Shown: positions 43,377 through 51,852 of the stretch, piece after piece | Numbering within the stretch: position 1 is the first letter of the stretch | Layout: each line of letters opens with the position of its first letter | Assembly (NCBI RefSeq): GCF_017812015.1 | Contig: NZ_JADQTN010000001.1 | Span: forward strand, 1,838,501 to 1,902,500 | Source: Pontixanthobacter sp. CEM42 | GTDB lineage: Bacteria; Pseudomonadota; Alphaproteobacteria; Sphingomonadales; Sphingomonadaceae | DNA length: 64,000 nucleotides | Direction of reading: 5' to 3' | Program-made: the position numbers and the translations under genes | The notes under the pieces: model-generated | Told to the model about the DNA's origin: nothing | Database searches by the model: none | The model's input: only the letters and a program-made list of their open reading frames with translations

Positions 43377-45344
43377 ATGACTGAATATGACATCATCCGG
43401 GGCTTGCTGCTCCGGCACATTAAGACGCTGCCGGCGCGGCACACGATGGCAAAGGACTTGCTCGAGTGGGCGCGCAAACATGGCGGTTGGCTGTTCGGCC
43501 TGAAACGGACCGAGCTTGAAAAACTGAACTGGACGGCTTTGCGCAAAGCGGTTCGTAGCGAGCATAAACCGCGCGCCAAGCTGCCTGCCCAGCTTGGCGT
43601 CGCGCAAGAGCTCGCGCGTATGCTGGCGTTGAATGAAACCGATACTGCAATCGTGAACGCGATTGTTGCGTGCGACCGGCTGCGCCGCTGCTGTGAGCTT
43701 ACAGATGTGCTCGGCAAGTTCGAAAAGAACCTGCCTGAACTGATCGGTGAAGCAGCGGGCCTGCCGCTGGAAGAATGCGAACGACTTGTCCGTCAGCACC
43801 CGCTGGCACGCTTTGGCCTGTTCTGGTTCAAAGCGACCTGGCGCGGCGGAATGGAACTGCATCTCAGTTGGCAATTTGAACGCCTGCTGGATCGTGCGCC
43901 AGATTGCGAAGAAGCGATTACCGAACTGATGGTCGGGCCCAAGCAGACCGCGACCCTTCCGTTCGAGGAATTTCGCCATGTGCAAGGCGGTGACTTCTTG
44001 CAGCGTCTGCTGGCGGGCGCTGTCCGCGAGAATGCCGCTGGTATCAACATCCTGATTCACGGACCACCGGGAACCGGTAAAACCGAATTCTCGCGCTCGC
44101 TAGCAGCGGCGGCGGGGCTAAACCTGCACGGCGTTGGTGAAGCAGACGAAGATGGTGAGGAGCCGACTCGTTGGGACCGGATCAGCGCGCTACAACTCGG
44201 CTATCGTCTGCTCGGCGATGCGCCAGATTCAGCGCTTCTGTTCGACGAGATGGAGGACATGATCGGCGATGCCAAACGCGGGGATGATGACCGGATCAGC
44301 GGGCGGAAGGGCAGCAAAGTGTTTGTGAACCGCCTGCTTGAAACCAACCCGTTACCGGTTATCTGGACCAGCAACGCGGTCGCCAATGTCGATTCCGCAA
44401 TCCTTCGGCGGATGAGCTACGTGTTGGAGATGGACTATCCATCGCGCGGCACAGCCATGCGCATGATGGACCGGATTGGCAGTGAGGAACACATTGTGCC
44501 TGGCGCAGGTTTTTCGGCCCTGATCGATGCTGCACCTGAAACGGCAACAGTATTACGTGTTGCAGCGAAAGCTGGACGGCTTGCAGGCGAAGATGATGGT
44601 GGTGTCGCTTCAGCGACCTCGCTTGTCTCTGCTCTGCGTGAAGAAAGGCTCGATCCGGCTGCGAAATCGGACATCGATTTATCACTCTACGAAACGGATA
44701 TTCCTATCGATCCGCTGATGGCACGAATGCGTGATGGCGGAGCGAGTGATATCTCGATGTTACTGACCGGGCCTCCCGGAACGGGCAAGACTGCGCTCGC
44801 GCATCATATGGCGAAGACATTGGATCGTCCGTTGATCGTCAAACGTACATCAGACTTGTTGTCCAAATGGGTCGGGCAAACAGAGAAGCAGATCGCCGAC
44901 GCCTTTTACGAAGCGCGACAGCGTGAAGGCGTGTTATTGTTTGACGAAGTGGACTCCCTCCTGTTCGACCGCAGCGATGCGCGGACAAGTTGGGAAGTCA
45001 GCCAAGTGAACGAACTGCTGACATGGCTGGACAAGCACCCGCTGCCGGTGGTTGCGGCGACCAATCACGCGCGCAAACTCGACCCTGCAACGATGCGGCG
45101 TTTTGTCTTCAAGATGGAGCTGCGTGCTTTGTCGGGAGAGAAACTCTCCTCAGCATTCGAGCGGTTCTTTGCGATGGAAGCACCGCGTACTCTGCAAGCG
45201 ATCGGCAATCTAACGCCCGGCGATTTTGCTTTGGTCGCACGCCAATTGCGTCATGCTCCAGTTACGGATTCGCAAGAAATCGTTGCCCGCTTGAAGCTGG
45301 AAGCCGACGCAAAACCAGATGTGAGCGGGCGGATGGGATTCTAA
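43377..45344 (+). CDS. Tandem AAA+ ATPase with an N-terminal helical domain
   Basis: 655 aa from ATG 43377 (MTEYDIIRGLLLRHIK). A helical N-terminal region (about 1-200) precedes two AAA+ modules, each with GPPGTGKT (about 228-235 and 464-471) and a Walker B of LLFDE type (LLFDEMED, LLFDEVDS). The second has SDLLSKWVGQTEKQIADAF, as in Cdc48/Vps4-type ATPases. The first module has an inserted, less conserved sensor region. It may be an unfoldase or remodelling enzyme; the substrate is unknown. It is monocistronic and convergent with the next gene. Confidence 0.82.
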   Translation: MTEYDIIRGLLLRHIKTLPARHTMAKDLLEWARKHGGWLFGLKRTELEKLNWTALRKAVRSEHKPRAKLPAQLGVAQELARMLALNETDTAIVNAIVACDRLRRCCELTDVLGKFEKNLPELIGEAAGLPLEECERLVRQHPLARFGLFWFKATWRGGMELHLSWQFERLLDRAPDCEEAITELMVGPKQTATLPFEEFRHVQGGDFLQRLLAGAVRENAAGINILIHGPPGTGKTEFSRSLAAAAGLNLHGVGEADEDGEEPTRWDRISALQLGYRLLGDAPDSALLFDEMEDMIGDAKRGDDDRISGRKGSKVFVNRLLETNPLPVIWTSNAVANVDSAILRRMSYVLEMDYPSRGTAMRMMDRIGSEEHIVPGAGFSALIDAAPETATVLRVAAKAGRLAGEDDGGVASATSLVSALREERLDPAAKSDIDLSLYETDIPIDPLMARMRDGGASDISMLLTGPPGTGKTALAHHMAKTLDRPLIVKRTSDLLSKWVGQTEKQIADAFYEARQREGVLLFDEVDSLLFDRSDARTSWEVSQVNELLTWLDKHPLPVVAATNHARKLDPATMRRFVFKMELRALSGEKLSSAFERFFAMEAPRTLQAIGNLTPGDFALVARQLRHAPVTDSQEIVARLKLEADAKPDVSGRMGF

Positions 45345-45379
45345 GCCGGACCCCGTCCACCTGCTCTCAGGCGCCCGGT

Positions 45380-47002
45380 TTAGGCGGCATCTTCTTTGGC
45401 GTTCACGTGGCTCCAGATCGCAGAGACCACGACGGAACCTTCGCCTACGCCCGACGCGACACGTTTCACGGATCCAGCGCGGACGTCGCCTACGGCAAAG
45501 ATGCCTTCAGTCGATGTTTGATAGGGTGAAGTCTGCCCTGCCGTATCGCCGGTTTTGACGAAGCCCTTGTCGTCCAAATCAACGAGGCCCGACAGCCATT
45601 CTGTATTCGGCGCTGCGCCGACCATGATAAACAGGCCGCCGCAATCCATCGTCTGGGAGCCACTGGCAGTCTTCAGCTCAATCCGCTCAAGCCATTTGTC
45701 ACCGTTTAGACAGGAAACCTGTGTTTGGTAGTGGATGCTGATTGCCGGGTCAGCTTCCAACCGATCGCGAAGGTAGGACGACATAGAATCCGCCAGGCTG
45801 TCGCCGCGGACCAGCAAATGCACACGCTTGGCCGTTCGCGAGAGATACATCGCTGCCTGACCCGCTGAATTCCCGCCGCCAATAATCGCAACCGGTTTCT
45901 TGCTGCAAAAGCGCGATTCCATATCGGTTGCAGCATAGAACACGCCCGCGCCTTCAAATTCCTCGCGCCCCTCCAAAGGTAGCTTGCGATATTGAACCCC
46001 GGTCGCGACCAATACGGCTTTGGCGCAGACAATTTGCCCGCCATCCAGCGTAGCGCAGAAAGTCCCGTCGTCGCGCTTCTCCAATCCCTCGACCCTGCGC
46101 GGCATGGCAAAACGAGTCCCGAATTTCATCGCTTGTATTTGCCCGCGATAGGTCAGATCAGCCCCGGAAATCCCGGTGGGGAAACCCATATAATTTTCGA
46201 TCCGGCTGGATGTTCCAGCCTGCCCGCCAATCGCGACATCCTCGATCACCAGCGCGCATAGGCCCTCCGCCCCGGCATAGACCGCCGCCGCTACACCCGC
46301 GGGACCGCCGCCGACGATCAGTAGATCGACATCGAGGCCTTCCTCTACATTCAGATCAAGACCCAGCAATTGCGCGACTTTGCGCGGGGTCGGCGTGTCA
46401 ACGATATGGTCCTTAGCGAACACAACCGACGGTGTGCGTTTTGACAGATCGCATAGCCGAACAGTTTCCTCACACTCGCCATCCATATCGTACGATTGAA
46501 AGGGAATGCGATTGCGCGAGAGGAAGCTAGCGACCTCCTGCACCTTGGCATCTCGCTCTGCGCCAATCAGCGTTACCGAGCTACGTTGTTCCTCGAACTG
46601 GCGCCGACGGCGTGCAGAGAAAATCGTAATAACATGATCAGAAAGCTCCGGGATATCGCTCATCAACTGAAGCATATCCTCACGCGTCGCCTCCAGCGTC
46701 CGCGTATCTACCGCAGCGCGCATCGGCACGGTGTATTTACCGGCATTGAGAAAGGAAATCTCTCCCATAAATTGCGTCGGACCAAGTGAGAATTCCAGCC
46801 AACGCTCACCCGTATAGGGATTGACCATCTCGATATCGCCTTCGAGAACATAGACAAACATATCCATTGGGTCGCCCACTTGGACGACCATCTCGCCAGC
46901 CTTGTATTGCTGCTCTTTGGATATTCCGCGCAACGCATCGACATGATTATCCGCAAGCGGCTGACGCTTCATTTCATTGAGATTGCCGCCAATCGTTTCC
47001 AT
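45380..47002 (-). CDS. Cyclic-nucleotide-binding / thioredoxin-reductase-like flavoprotein without CxxC
   Basis: 540 aa. Domains: cyclic-nucleotide-binding (about 20-130, VYVLEGDIEMVNPYTGERWLEF), a glutaredoxin-like region (about 140-210), and a TrxR-type FAD/NAD(P)H module (about 225-540) with LLIVGGGPAGVAAAVYAG and VAIIGGGNSAGQAAMYLSR. Where thioredoxin reductases have the redox CxxC after GVFY, this protein has AATDMESRFC, so it cannot reduce thioredoxin in the usual way. It is therefore like ferredoxin-NADP reductase-type TrxR homologues. ATG 47002 has a GGAAAGG site upstream; 46972 is an alternative. Confidence 0.85.
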   Translation of the reverse strand: METIGGNLNEMKRQPLADNHVDALRGISKEQQYKAGEMVVQVGDPMDMFVYVLEGDIEMVNPYTGERWLEFSLGPTQFMGEISFLNAGKYTVPMRAAVDTRTLEATREDMLQLMSDIPELSDHVITIFSARRRRQFEEQRSSVTLIGAERDAKVQEVASFLSRNRIPFQSYDMDGECEETVRLCDLSKRTPSVVFAKDHIVDTPTPRKVAQLLGLDLNVEEGLDVDLLIVGGGPAGVAAAVYAGAEGLCALVIEDVAIGGQAGTSSRIENYMGFPTGISGADLTYRGQIQAMKFGTRFAMPRRVEGLEKRDDGTFCATLDGGQIVCAKAVLVATGVQYRKLPLEGREEFEGAGVFYAATDMESRFCSKKPVAIIGGGNSAGQAAMYLSRTAKRVHLLVRGDSLADSMSSYLRDRLEADPAISIHYQTQVSCLNGDKWLERIELKTASGSQTMDCGGLFIMVGAAPNTEWLSGLVDLDDKGFVKTGDTAGQTSPYQTSTEGIFAVGDVRAGSVKRVASGVGEGSVVVSAIWSHVNAKEDAA

Positions 47003-47071
47003 CTTCCGCGCCTTTCCCTGCGTTGCTCAGCCTTGAATGTAGGCCTCCATGCATATTGCACAAGCAGGCGG

Positions 47072-48022
47072 TTACCGGCGGGAAAGTTCGCGCGTGTAGT
47101 CGACCAATTCTTCAAGCACTTTCGGGTCCTTGGTCTTGGTCTGCACCTGCCATTTTGCGTCTTTGGCCAGTTTGTCCAAATGGTCGTCAGCTGCCGGCAA
47201 TTGCGCGATCATCGCGTGTTTGATCTGGTCCAGCTCATCAGGCGAAGGCTCGGGCTTGCAGAACATATCGCAAATCGCACGGTCCTGAATCGCAAGCGAG
47301 GCCGGGAGGGTCAAGATACCATCGCGCAAATCTTCTTCGCCACCGCCGCCAAGACCTTCCAGACCTTTCACGTCACCAACATCATCGCAGCCGTGATAGA
47401 CCATGCCGATCAGCCGTCCGAACTTGCGCAAACTGTCATCGCGGGTTGCGAGGCAAGCGCAGGTTTCAAACATTGATCCGGTGTCTTCGCCCGCGATTGC
47501 TTCCCAATCAGCCACCCCCAAAGGCTGCCTTCGCAAACGCCATTGCGCGCACTCGGCCACGCCCAGCCGTTTCACCAAATCGGCAAACAACCGGATATCA
47601 TGCGGATCATCCGCCGACATATCAAAGCCTTCAGCCACGATGAAACCCGACGCCATCAGCGCAGGCAGCGAACCGAACTTTGCATGGAGCGAAGGTATCC
47701 CGCGCCGCTCGTCCGAATGGTCAAGAATGTCGTCTACGATCAACGTCATATTGTGCATCATCTCGAGCACAGCAGCGGAGCGGATCATCGCATCGGGAAT
47801 CTCCGCTTTGACACCGTTCATCGCGCGATAGCACCCGAAAATCGTTAGCGGCCGGAAGTACTTCGATCCCTCAACAAACTGCCATTCCAGTAGCGGCTTC
47901 AAATCGGGGCCGACACTCTCGATCCAAGTGTTGAGCCATGTGCGCACCCGATCCATCTCATCGACGAATCCGAGGTCCGAGACGATGCCCGCCGTTACTG
48001 TATCCAATCCCGAATTGTTCAA
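47072..48022 (-). CDS. Polyprenyl synthase family protein (unusual motifs)
   Basis: 316 aa from TTG 48022, which has an AGAGG site 8 nt before it; no in-frame ATG exists near the start. The first Asp-rich motif is VDDILDHSDE and the second CDDVGD, so metal-dependent prenyl transfer is plausible. The usual substrate-binding GGKRLRP is replaced by GSKYFRP. Product chain length is not readable. It is the last gene of a three-gene operon with an FAD oxidoreductase (24 bp upstream) and a GGR-like enzyme. Confidence 0.8.
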   Translation of the reverse strand: MNNSGLDTVTAGIVSDLGFVDEMDRVRTWLNTWIESVGPDLKPLLEWQFVEGSKYFRPLTIFGCYRAMNGVKAEIPDAMIRSAAVLEMMHNMTLIVDDILDHSDERRGIPSLHAKFGSLPALMASGFIVAEGFDMSADDPHDIRLFADLVKRLGVAECAQWRLRRQPLGVADWEAIAGEDTGSMFETCACLATRDDSLRKFGRLIGMVYHGCDDVGDVKGLEGLGGGGEEDLRDGILTLPASLAIQDRAICDMFCKPEPSPDELDQIKHAMIAQLPAADDHLDKLAKDAKWQVQTKTKDPKVLEELVDYTRELSRR

Positions 48023-48046
48023 CTCAGCATCCTCTTTTCAAAAATA

Positions 48047-50110
48047 TCAGCGTTTCGGACGCCAGCGGCGGGTCTTGCGTGACAAAGCCTGGCTATCCGC
48101 CGGTGCGCCGCCATTGAGCCTGTCCGAGAATTTGTCGGTCGCGTAACTTGCGAACTCACCCAGAACCATAAGGATAGCGGTGCCGAGCCCGATGAACTTA
48201 TCATCATCGTGATTTGAGGCAGCCGTGGAATTGCCGTCATTGTCCGGCTCCAACACGCTGCGCCAGAACCAATAGGCGGTGGTCCACCAATCCAGCACAT
48301 AGATCATCGGCAGCAAGACAACGCGCTCGCTTTGCAAAGCATTGCCCAAGTCCCTCAGGCCACCGCCATTGCTCTTGTCTTTTTCGCTTTGGACACAGAA
48401 TTTGGCGGCATATGCAAAGGGCATCATCGCCAATTTTGCCGCACGCAAAGACGCATCGCTGTACGTCATATGCTGGACGATCTCGATTGGCTTGCCCAGC
48501 AGGTCTCCCGAGCGTTTTGCAGCCTCAAATTCTTGGATAGCTTTGGCGGCGAGTACGCCGCTTTCAACCGCGCCTTCGATGGTCGCCATATCAACATTGC
48601 TTTGACACAGATCGCCCGCAAAGAAGATGCCTGGCAGGGTCTCGGGATATGACGTCTTCGGCCTGTAATCCCAGCTGCCGACTTCGTTCAGGAATAACGA
48701 ATAATCAACATTGGATCGGGCGTAGGTCTTGCCCCAGTCAATGTCGCAATCGGGATCTTCCCAGCCGCTGCCGATATCAATCTCTGGGTAGTATTTATGG
48801 AGTTCTTCCAGCATCGCCCAGCCCCAATCGGCAGTCCGTGTGCCGGGTAGCGCTTCACCATCAGATGCGGCGAGAACAAGCGCCGTCTTTCCGTCGAACT
48901 GCTCGGGTGGCCACAGCTTGGCAATGTCGAGCACCGACAGCCCATATTGCGCACCGGCCAAGCCGATATTCTCAGGCGGAAATACGGGCAGTTCTCTCTT
49001 CAAATAGAGATCGATCACCGGAATAGGAACGCCGCGCAGCCGGCGGAGCTGCGCCAGTGAAGGTTCCCGATCAATCAGCCTCTCACCTGCAATTCTCCGG
49101 CCACCGCCCGACACCAGAGTGTTCAGCACATTGCCCGGTGTTGCCAGAATGACTTGGTCAAACTCGCCGCTTTTCTCAGCGGCATTTGAACCTACTCTCT
49201 GCCACCGCACCACCGGCTTGTCGTCGACCAAACGGACCGAAGTGACCTCGGTATTGCAATTGATCTGCGCGCCGTGACGCTTCAGCAACGCCTCGATCGG
49301 AGCGATGATTTTGTCGTTGAGACTTCCCTTCAACATATGCGCAAAAGGCGCATCATTGGGAAATGTCAGCGTATGCCGGATGAAGTCCTGATAGGTAACC
49401 GCGGCGGTCCGCTCGCTCTGGATCGACCAGATCACCTGCAGCATGTAATTGACCATCTGCGCGACATCTTCAGTCGCATAGCCGGTCGAGTAGAGGAACC
49501 CGTTTACGTCCAGCTTATCGAGCTGATTGAATCCTTCGCGCCCCATCGGATAGCCCGCGATATCGAGCGAGGTATAGCCCGTCAGCAGCATCTCTGCCGG
49601 CGACAAAAGGCCGGACTTCAGATTGTCGACAATGGCATCGAGCGATGTTGGATTGAACAGATCAATGTAATCGTCCGACCCTTGACTGCGCATCTTAACG
49701 CCCGGCCGCGGATCAAAATGCGCCGCCTGTCTAAAGCCCAGCTCATTCTCGAAAAGGTCCCAGAAATTGACATACCAAGACGGGAACATGTGCGGATACA
49801 CATCATGTTCGATCCCGTTAACATTGGTCGAAGAAAGATTGCCGCCAAGCCGTTCTTTCATCTCGAAAACGGTCACATCAAAACCGGCCTTCTGCAGCTT
49901 GATTGCCGCCGCCAGTCCGGAAATTCCGCCGCCTACAATTGCAACGCGGCGCCCCTTCTCGCTCGGCACCTTACTGATAGAAGGCCTCGGTGTACGTTGT
50001 GACTGGGCTTTCGTTTTTGCCTTCGGCTTCGCTTTGGCAGCAACCTTCTTCTTCGGCGCGGCTTTCTTCTTAACGGGCTTCTTAGTCGGCGCTTTCTTTG
50101 GCGTGTTCAC
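48047..50110 (-). CDS. FAD-dependent oxidoreductase with Lys/Ala-rich N-terminal tail
   Basis: 687 aa. A low-complexity Lys/Ala/Pro tail (about 1-48), histone-H1-like in composition, precedes an FAD-binding amine-oxidase/desaturase fold with VAIVGGGISGLAAAIKLQKAG and FEMKERLGGN. The catalytic part resembles carotenoid desaturase and hydroxysqualene-dehydroxylase-like enzymes, so it may act on an isoprenoid. It overlaps the GGR-like gene upstream by 4 bp (ATGA). Confidence 0.82.
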   Translation of the reverse strand: MNTPKKAPTKKPVKKKAAPKKKVAAKAKPKAKTKAQSQRTPRPSISKVPSEKGRRVAIVGGGISGLAAAIKLQKAGFDVTVFEMKERLGGNLSSTNVNGIEHDVYPHMFPSWYVNFWDLFENELGFRQAAHFDPRPGVKMRSQGSDDYIDLFNPTSLDAIVDNLKSGLLSPAEMLLTGYTSLDIAGYPMGREGFNQLDKLDVNGFLYSTGYATEDVAQMVNYMLQVIWSIQSERTAAVTYQDFIRHTLTFPNDAPFAHMLKGSLNDKIIAPIEALLKRHGAQINCNTEVTSVRLVDDKPVVRWQRVGSNAAEKSGEFDQVILATPGNVLNTLVSGGGRRIAGERLIDREPSLAQLRRLRGVPIPVIDLYLKRELPVFPPENIGLAGAQYGLSVLDIAKLWPPEQFDGKTALVLAASDGEALPGTRTADWGWAMLEELHKYYPEIDIGSGWEDPDCDIDWGKTYARSNVDYSLFLNEVGSWDYRPKTSYPETLPGIFFAGDLCQSNVDMATIEGAVESGVLAAKAIQEFEAAKRSGDLLGKPIEIVQHMTYSDASLRAAKLAMMPFAYAAKFCVQSEKDKSNGGGLRDLGNALQSERVVLLPMIYVLDWWTTAYWFWRSVLEPDNDGNSTAASNHDDDKFIGLGTAILMVLGEFASYATDKFSDRLNGGAPADSQALSRKTRRWRPKR

Positions 50111-51603
50111 AGGCCAGTCTCCGTTTCAAATGGTCCCTTAAGGCGCGGGTTCTCTTTCTGGGTGAAGGATGGCCCCAGCTTGCTCGCCGCTCGCACGATG
50201 TCGGATAGCCATGACATGTGCCATGCGCGGTCGTCTTGCACAGATGCGCGCCAGGCGCTTTGCCACAGATTCCAATCACCAACGAAGCCATCGATCGGCA
50301 TCCCGCGACCTGCGATCAAATCCTGCAACGCGCCCGCACCGCCTTGTGCAACATGCTGGCCAATTCCCGACCAAATCTGTGATGCCATCGCAGCAGGCTG
50401 AACATTGCACCCTCCAAAGCCAGTGCCCGAAACACGCGCAAAATCGCGATCAGTCTGCGCACGCTCGAAACCCTGCTTGGTCATGCTCAGAAAAAAGTCA
50501 CCAAAATGGCGATTGCGCATCATCGTGGCGTAGAAGCTGAGATAGAGCATCCCGTGGTCGAAATAGGACCGGAAGTCGTGATCGTAGCGCGCAAAGTCCG
50601 ATTCCTCGAACCGTCCGCGCTCCAAACATTCGGCAATCGTGCGCGCGCCGATGATCGAGGATTCCATGCCCTGCGTAATGCCTTCAGCAGTCATCGGATC
50701 GACAAATGCCCCGGCATCCCCAACCAGCAATCCGCCAGCAAAGTGGTTGCGCTGAATTCCCCCATACATATGCACAGCGCCGCCCAATGGCTTGGTCATC
50801 ATCGTGGCGTTGGCGCATTGCGGGTGGCGGTACTTCAACCGATCCATACTTTCGCGGAAACATTGCTGGACCGAGATATCAAAGCGTTCGCACGTCTCGC
50901 TAAGCATGCCCATTCCGGCATTGGCGCGGCCGCCGCCCGTGGGGAACACCCAGCCATAACCGGGGTAATGATCATCATCGAACCAGATACAGGCCTCATC
51001 CTCATCCATCTCGACACCTTCGAGATAGACCCGCTGCGAGACACCAATATGCCGTTTATCATCGCGGCGGAGGCCGAAGGCATTGCCGACAACAGACTGA
51101 ACACCATCGGCACCAACGACGACTGGCGCAACGAGCTCTCCAGCGCCCTTTTTGGTCTTTGTCTCAACATAGACCAATCCGTCCTCGCGCTGGACCGATT
51201 TGACCGACGTGCCATAGAATACCGTTGCGCCCATCTTCGCCGCATTCTCAAGCAAGCCATGATCGAGCTGATCACGCGGCACGATATGTCCGTGCGGCGG
51301 CATACCCGCTTCGCCTTCATAATAGGCTACATCGTTTTGATAGGCGATATGCGGGCCGTAATAGGTGCGCACCTTATCAATAGCCGGGCGATCTTTTAGA
51401 CCCAGCGCATCAGCGCAGCCCATCCGATCAATGATCCGGAGGCCAGCGGGCTCGACAAAATCGCCGCACACTTTCTCACGCGGGAAGACGCTGCGTTCGA
51501 TCACCGCGACCTTGATGCCGCGCTTCGCAAGAGCCCATGCCATCGCCGCGCCCGAAGGGCCGCCACCCACTACGATGACATCAAACCTGCCCAAAGCTTT
51601 CAT
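50107..51603 (-). CDS. Geranylgeranyl-reductase-like FAD oxidoreductase
   Basis: 498 aa from ATG 51603 (MKALGRFDVIVVGGGPSGAAM). FAD-binding motif at the N-terminus, then FPREKVCGDFVEPAGLRIIDRM and GDAGAFVDPMTAEGITQGMESS, the typical pattern of geranylgeranyl reductase and FixC-type flavoproteins. It probably saturates double bonds of an isoprenoid chain or acts on its quinone. It heads the isoprenoid-type operon. An upstream start at 51690 would add 29 residues before the FAD fold. Confidence 0.87.
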   Translation of the reverse strand: MKALGRFDVIVVGGGPSGAAMAWALAKRGIKVAVIERSVFPREKVCGDFVEPAGLRIIDRMGCADALGLKDRPAIDKVRTYYGPHIAYQNDVAYYEGEAGMPPHGHIVPRDQLDHGLLENAAKMGATVFYGTSVKSVQREDGLVYVETKTKKGAGELVAPVVVGADGVQSVVGNAFGLRRDDKRHIGVSQRVYLEGVEMDEDEACIWFDDDHYPGYGWVFPTGGGRANAGMGMLSETCERFDISVQQCFRESMDRLKYRHPQCANATMMTKPLGGAVHMYGGIQRNHFAGGLLVGDAGAFVDPMTAEGITQGMESSIIGARTIAECLERGRFEESDFARYDHDFRSYFDHGMLYLSFYATMMRNRHFGDFFLSMTKQGFERAQTDRDFARVSGTGFGGCNVQPAAMASQIWSGIGQHVAQGGAGALQDLIAGRGMPIDGFVGDWNLWQSAWRASVQDDRAWHMSWLSDIVRAASKLGPSFTQKENPRLKGPFETETGL

Positions 51604-51852
51604 CGATTGTCCCCACTCGGCAGTTGACCTGTCGAATTTTTTACAATGCTGACTTGGAGGCTCGACGAATGCAAGTGCTGATCGCTGCAAGCGCGCACTT
51701 TATTTGGGAGAACCCCCCATTACTCGAAGTTTCTCGCTTAGTACTTGAAGGCGATGCTCGGAGAGCGCCGTGCTAGCCAACGGCAAATCTGTTTGGCACA
51801 AGGTCTCGATTTCTCAGAGATTCCGCGTCCTAACCAGCAAATAAGGAACTTT

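Noticed and set aside
43296-44060. 254-codon ORF antisense to the tandem AAA+ gene
   Set aside because: It lies wholly over the AAA+ coding sequence and its translation shows no domain; a shadow of codon bias.
49274-50002. 242-codon ORF antisense to the Lys-tailed FAD oxidoreductase
   Set aside because: No domain; the opposite frame encodes clear FAD motifs.
48047-50110. Phytoene desaturase (CrtI)
   Set aside because: The FAD fold is similar, but length, Lys-rich tail and context do not fit CrtI, and no crtB or crtY is adjacent.
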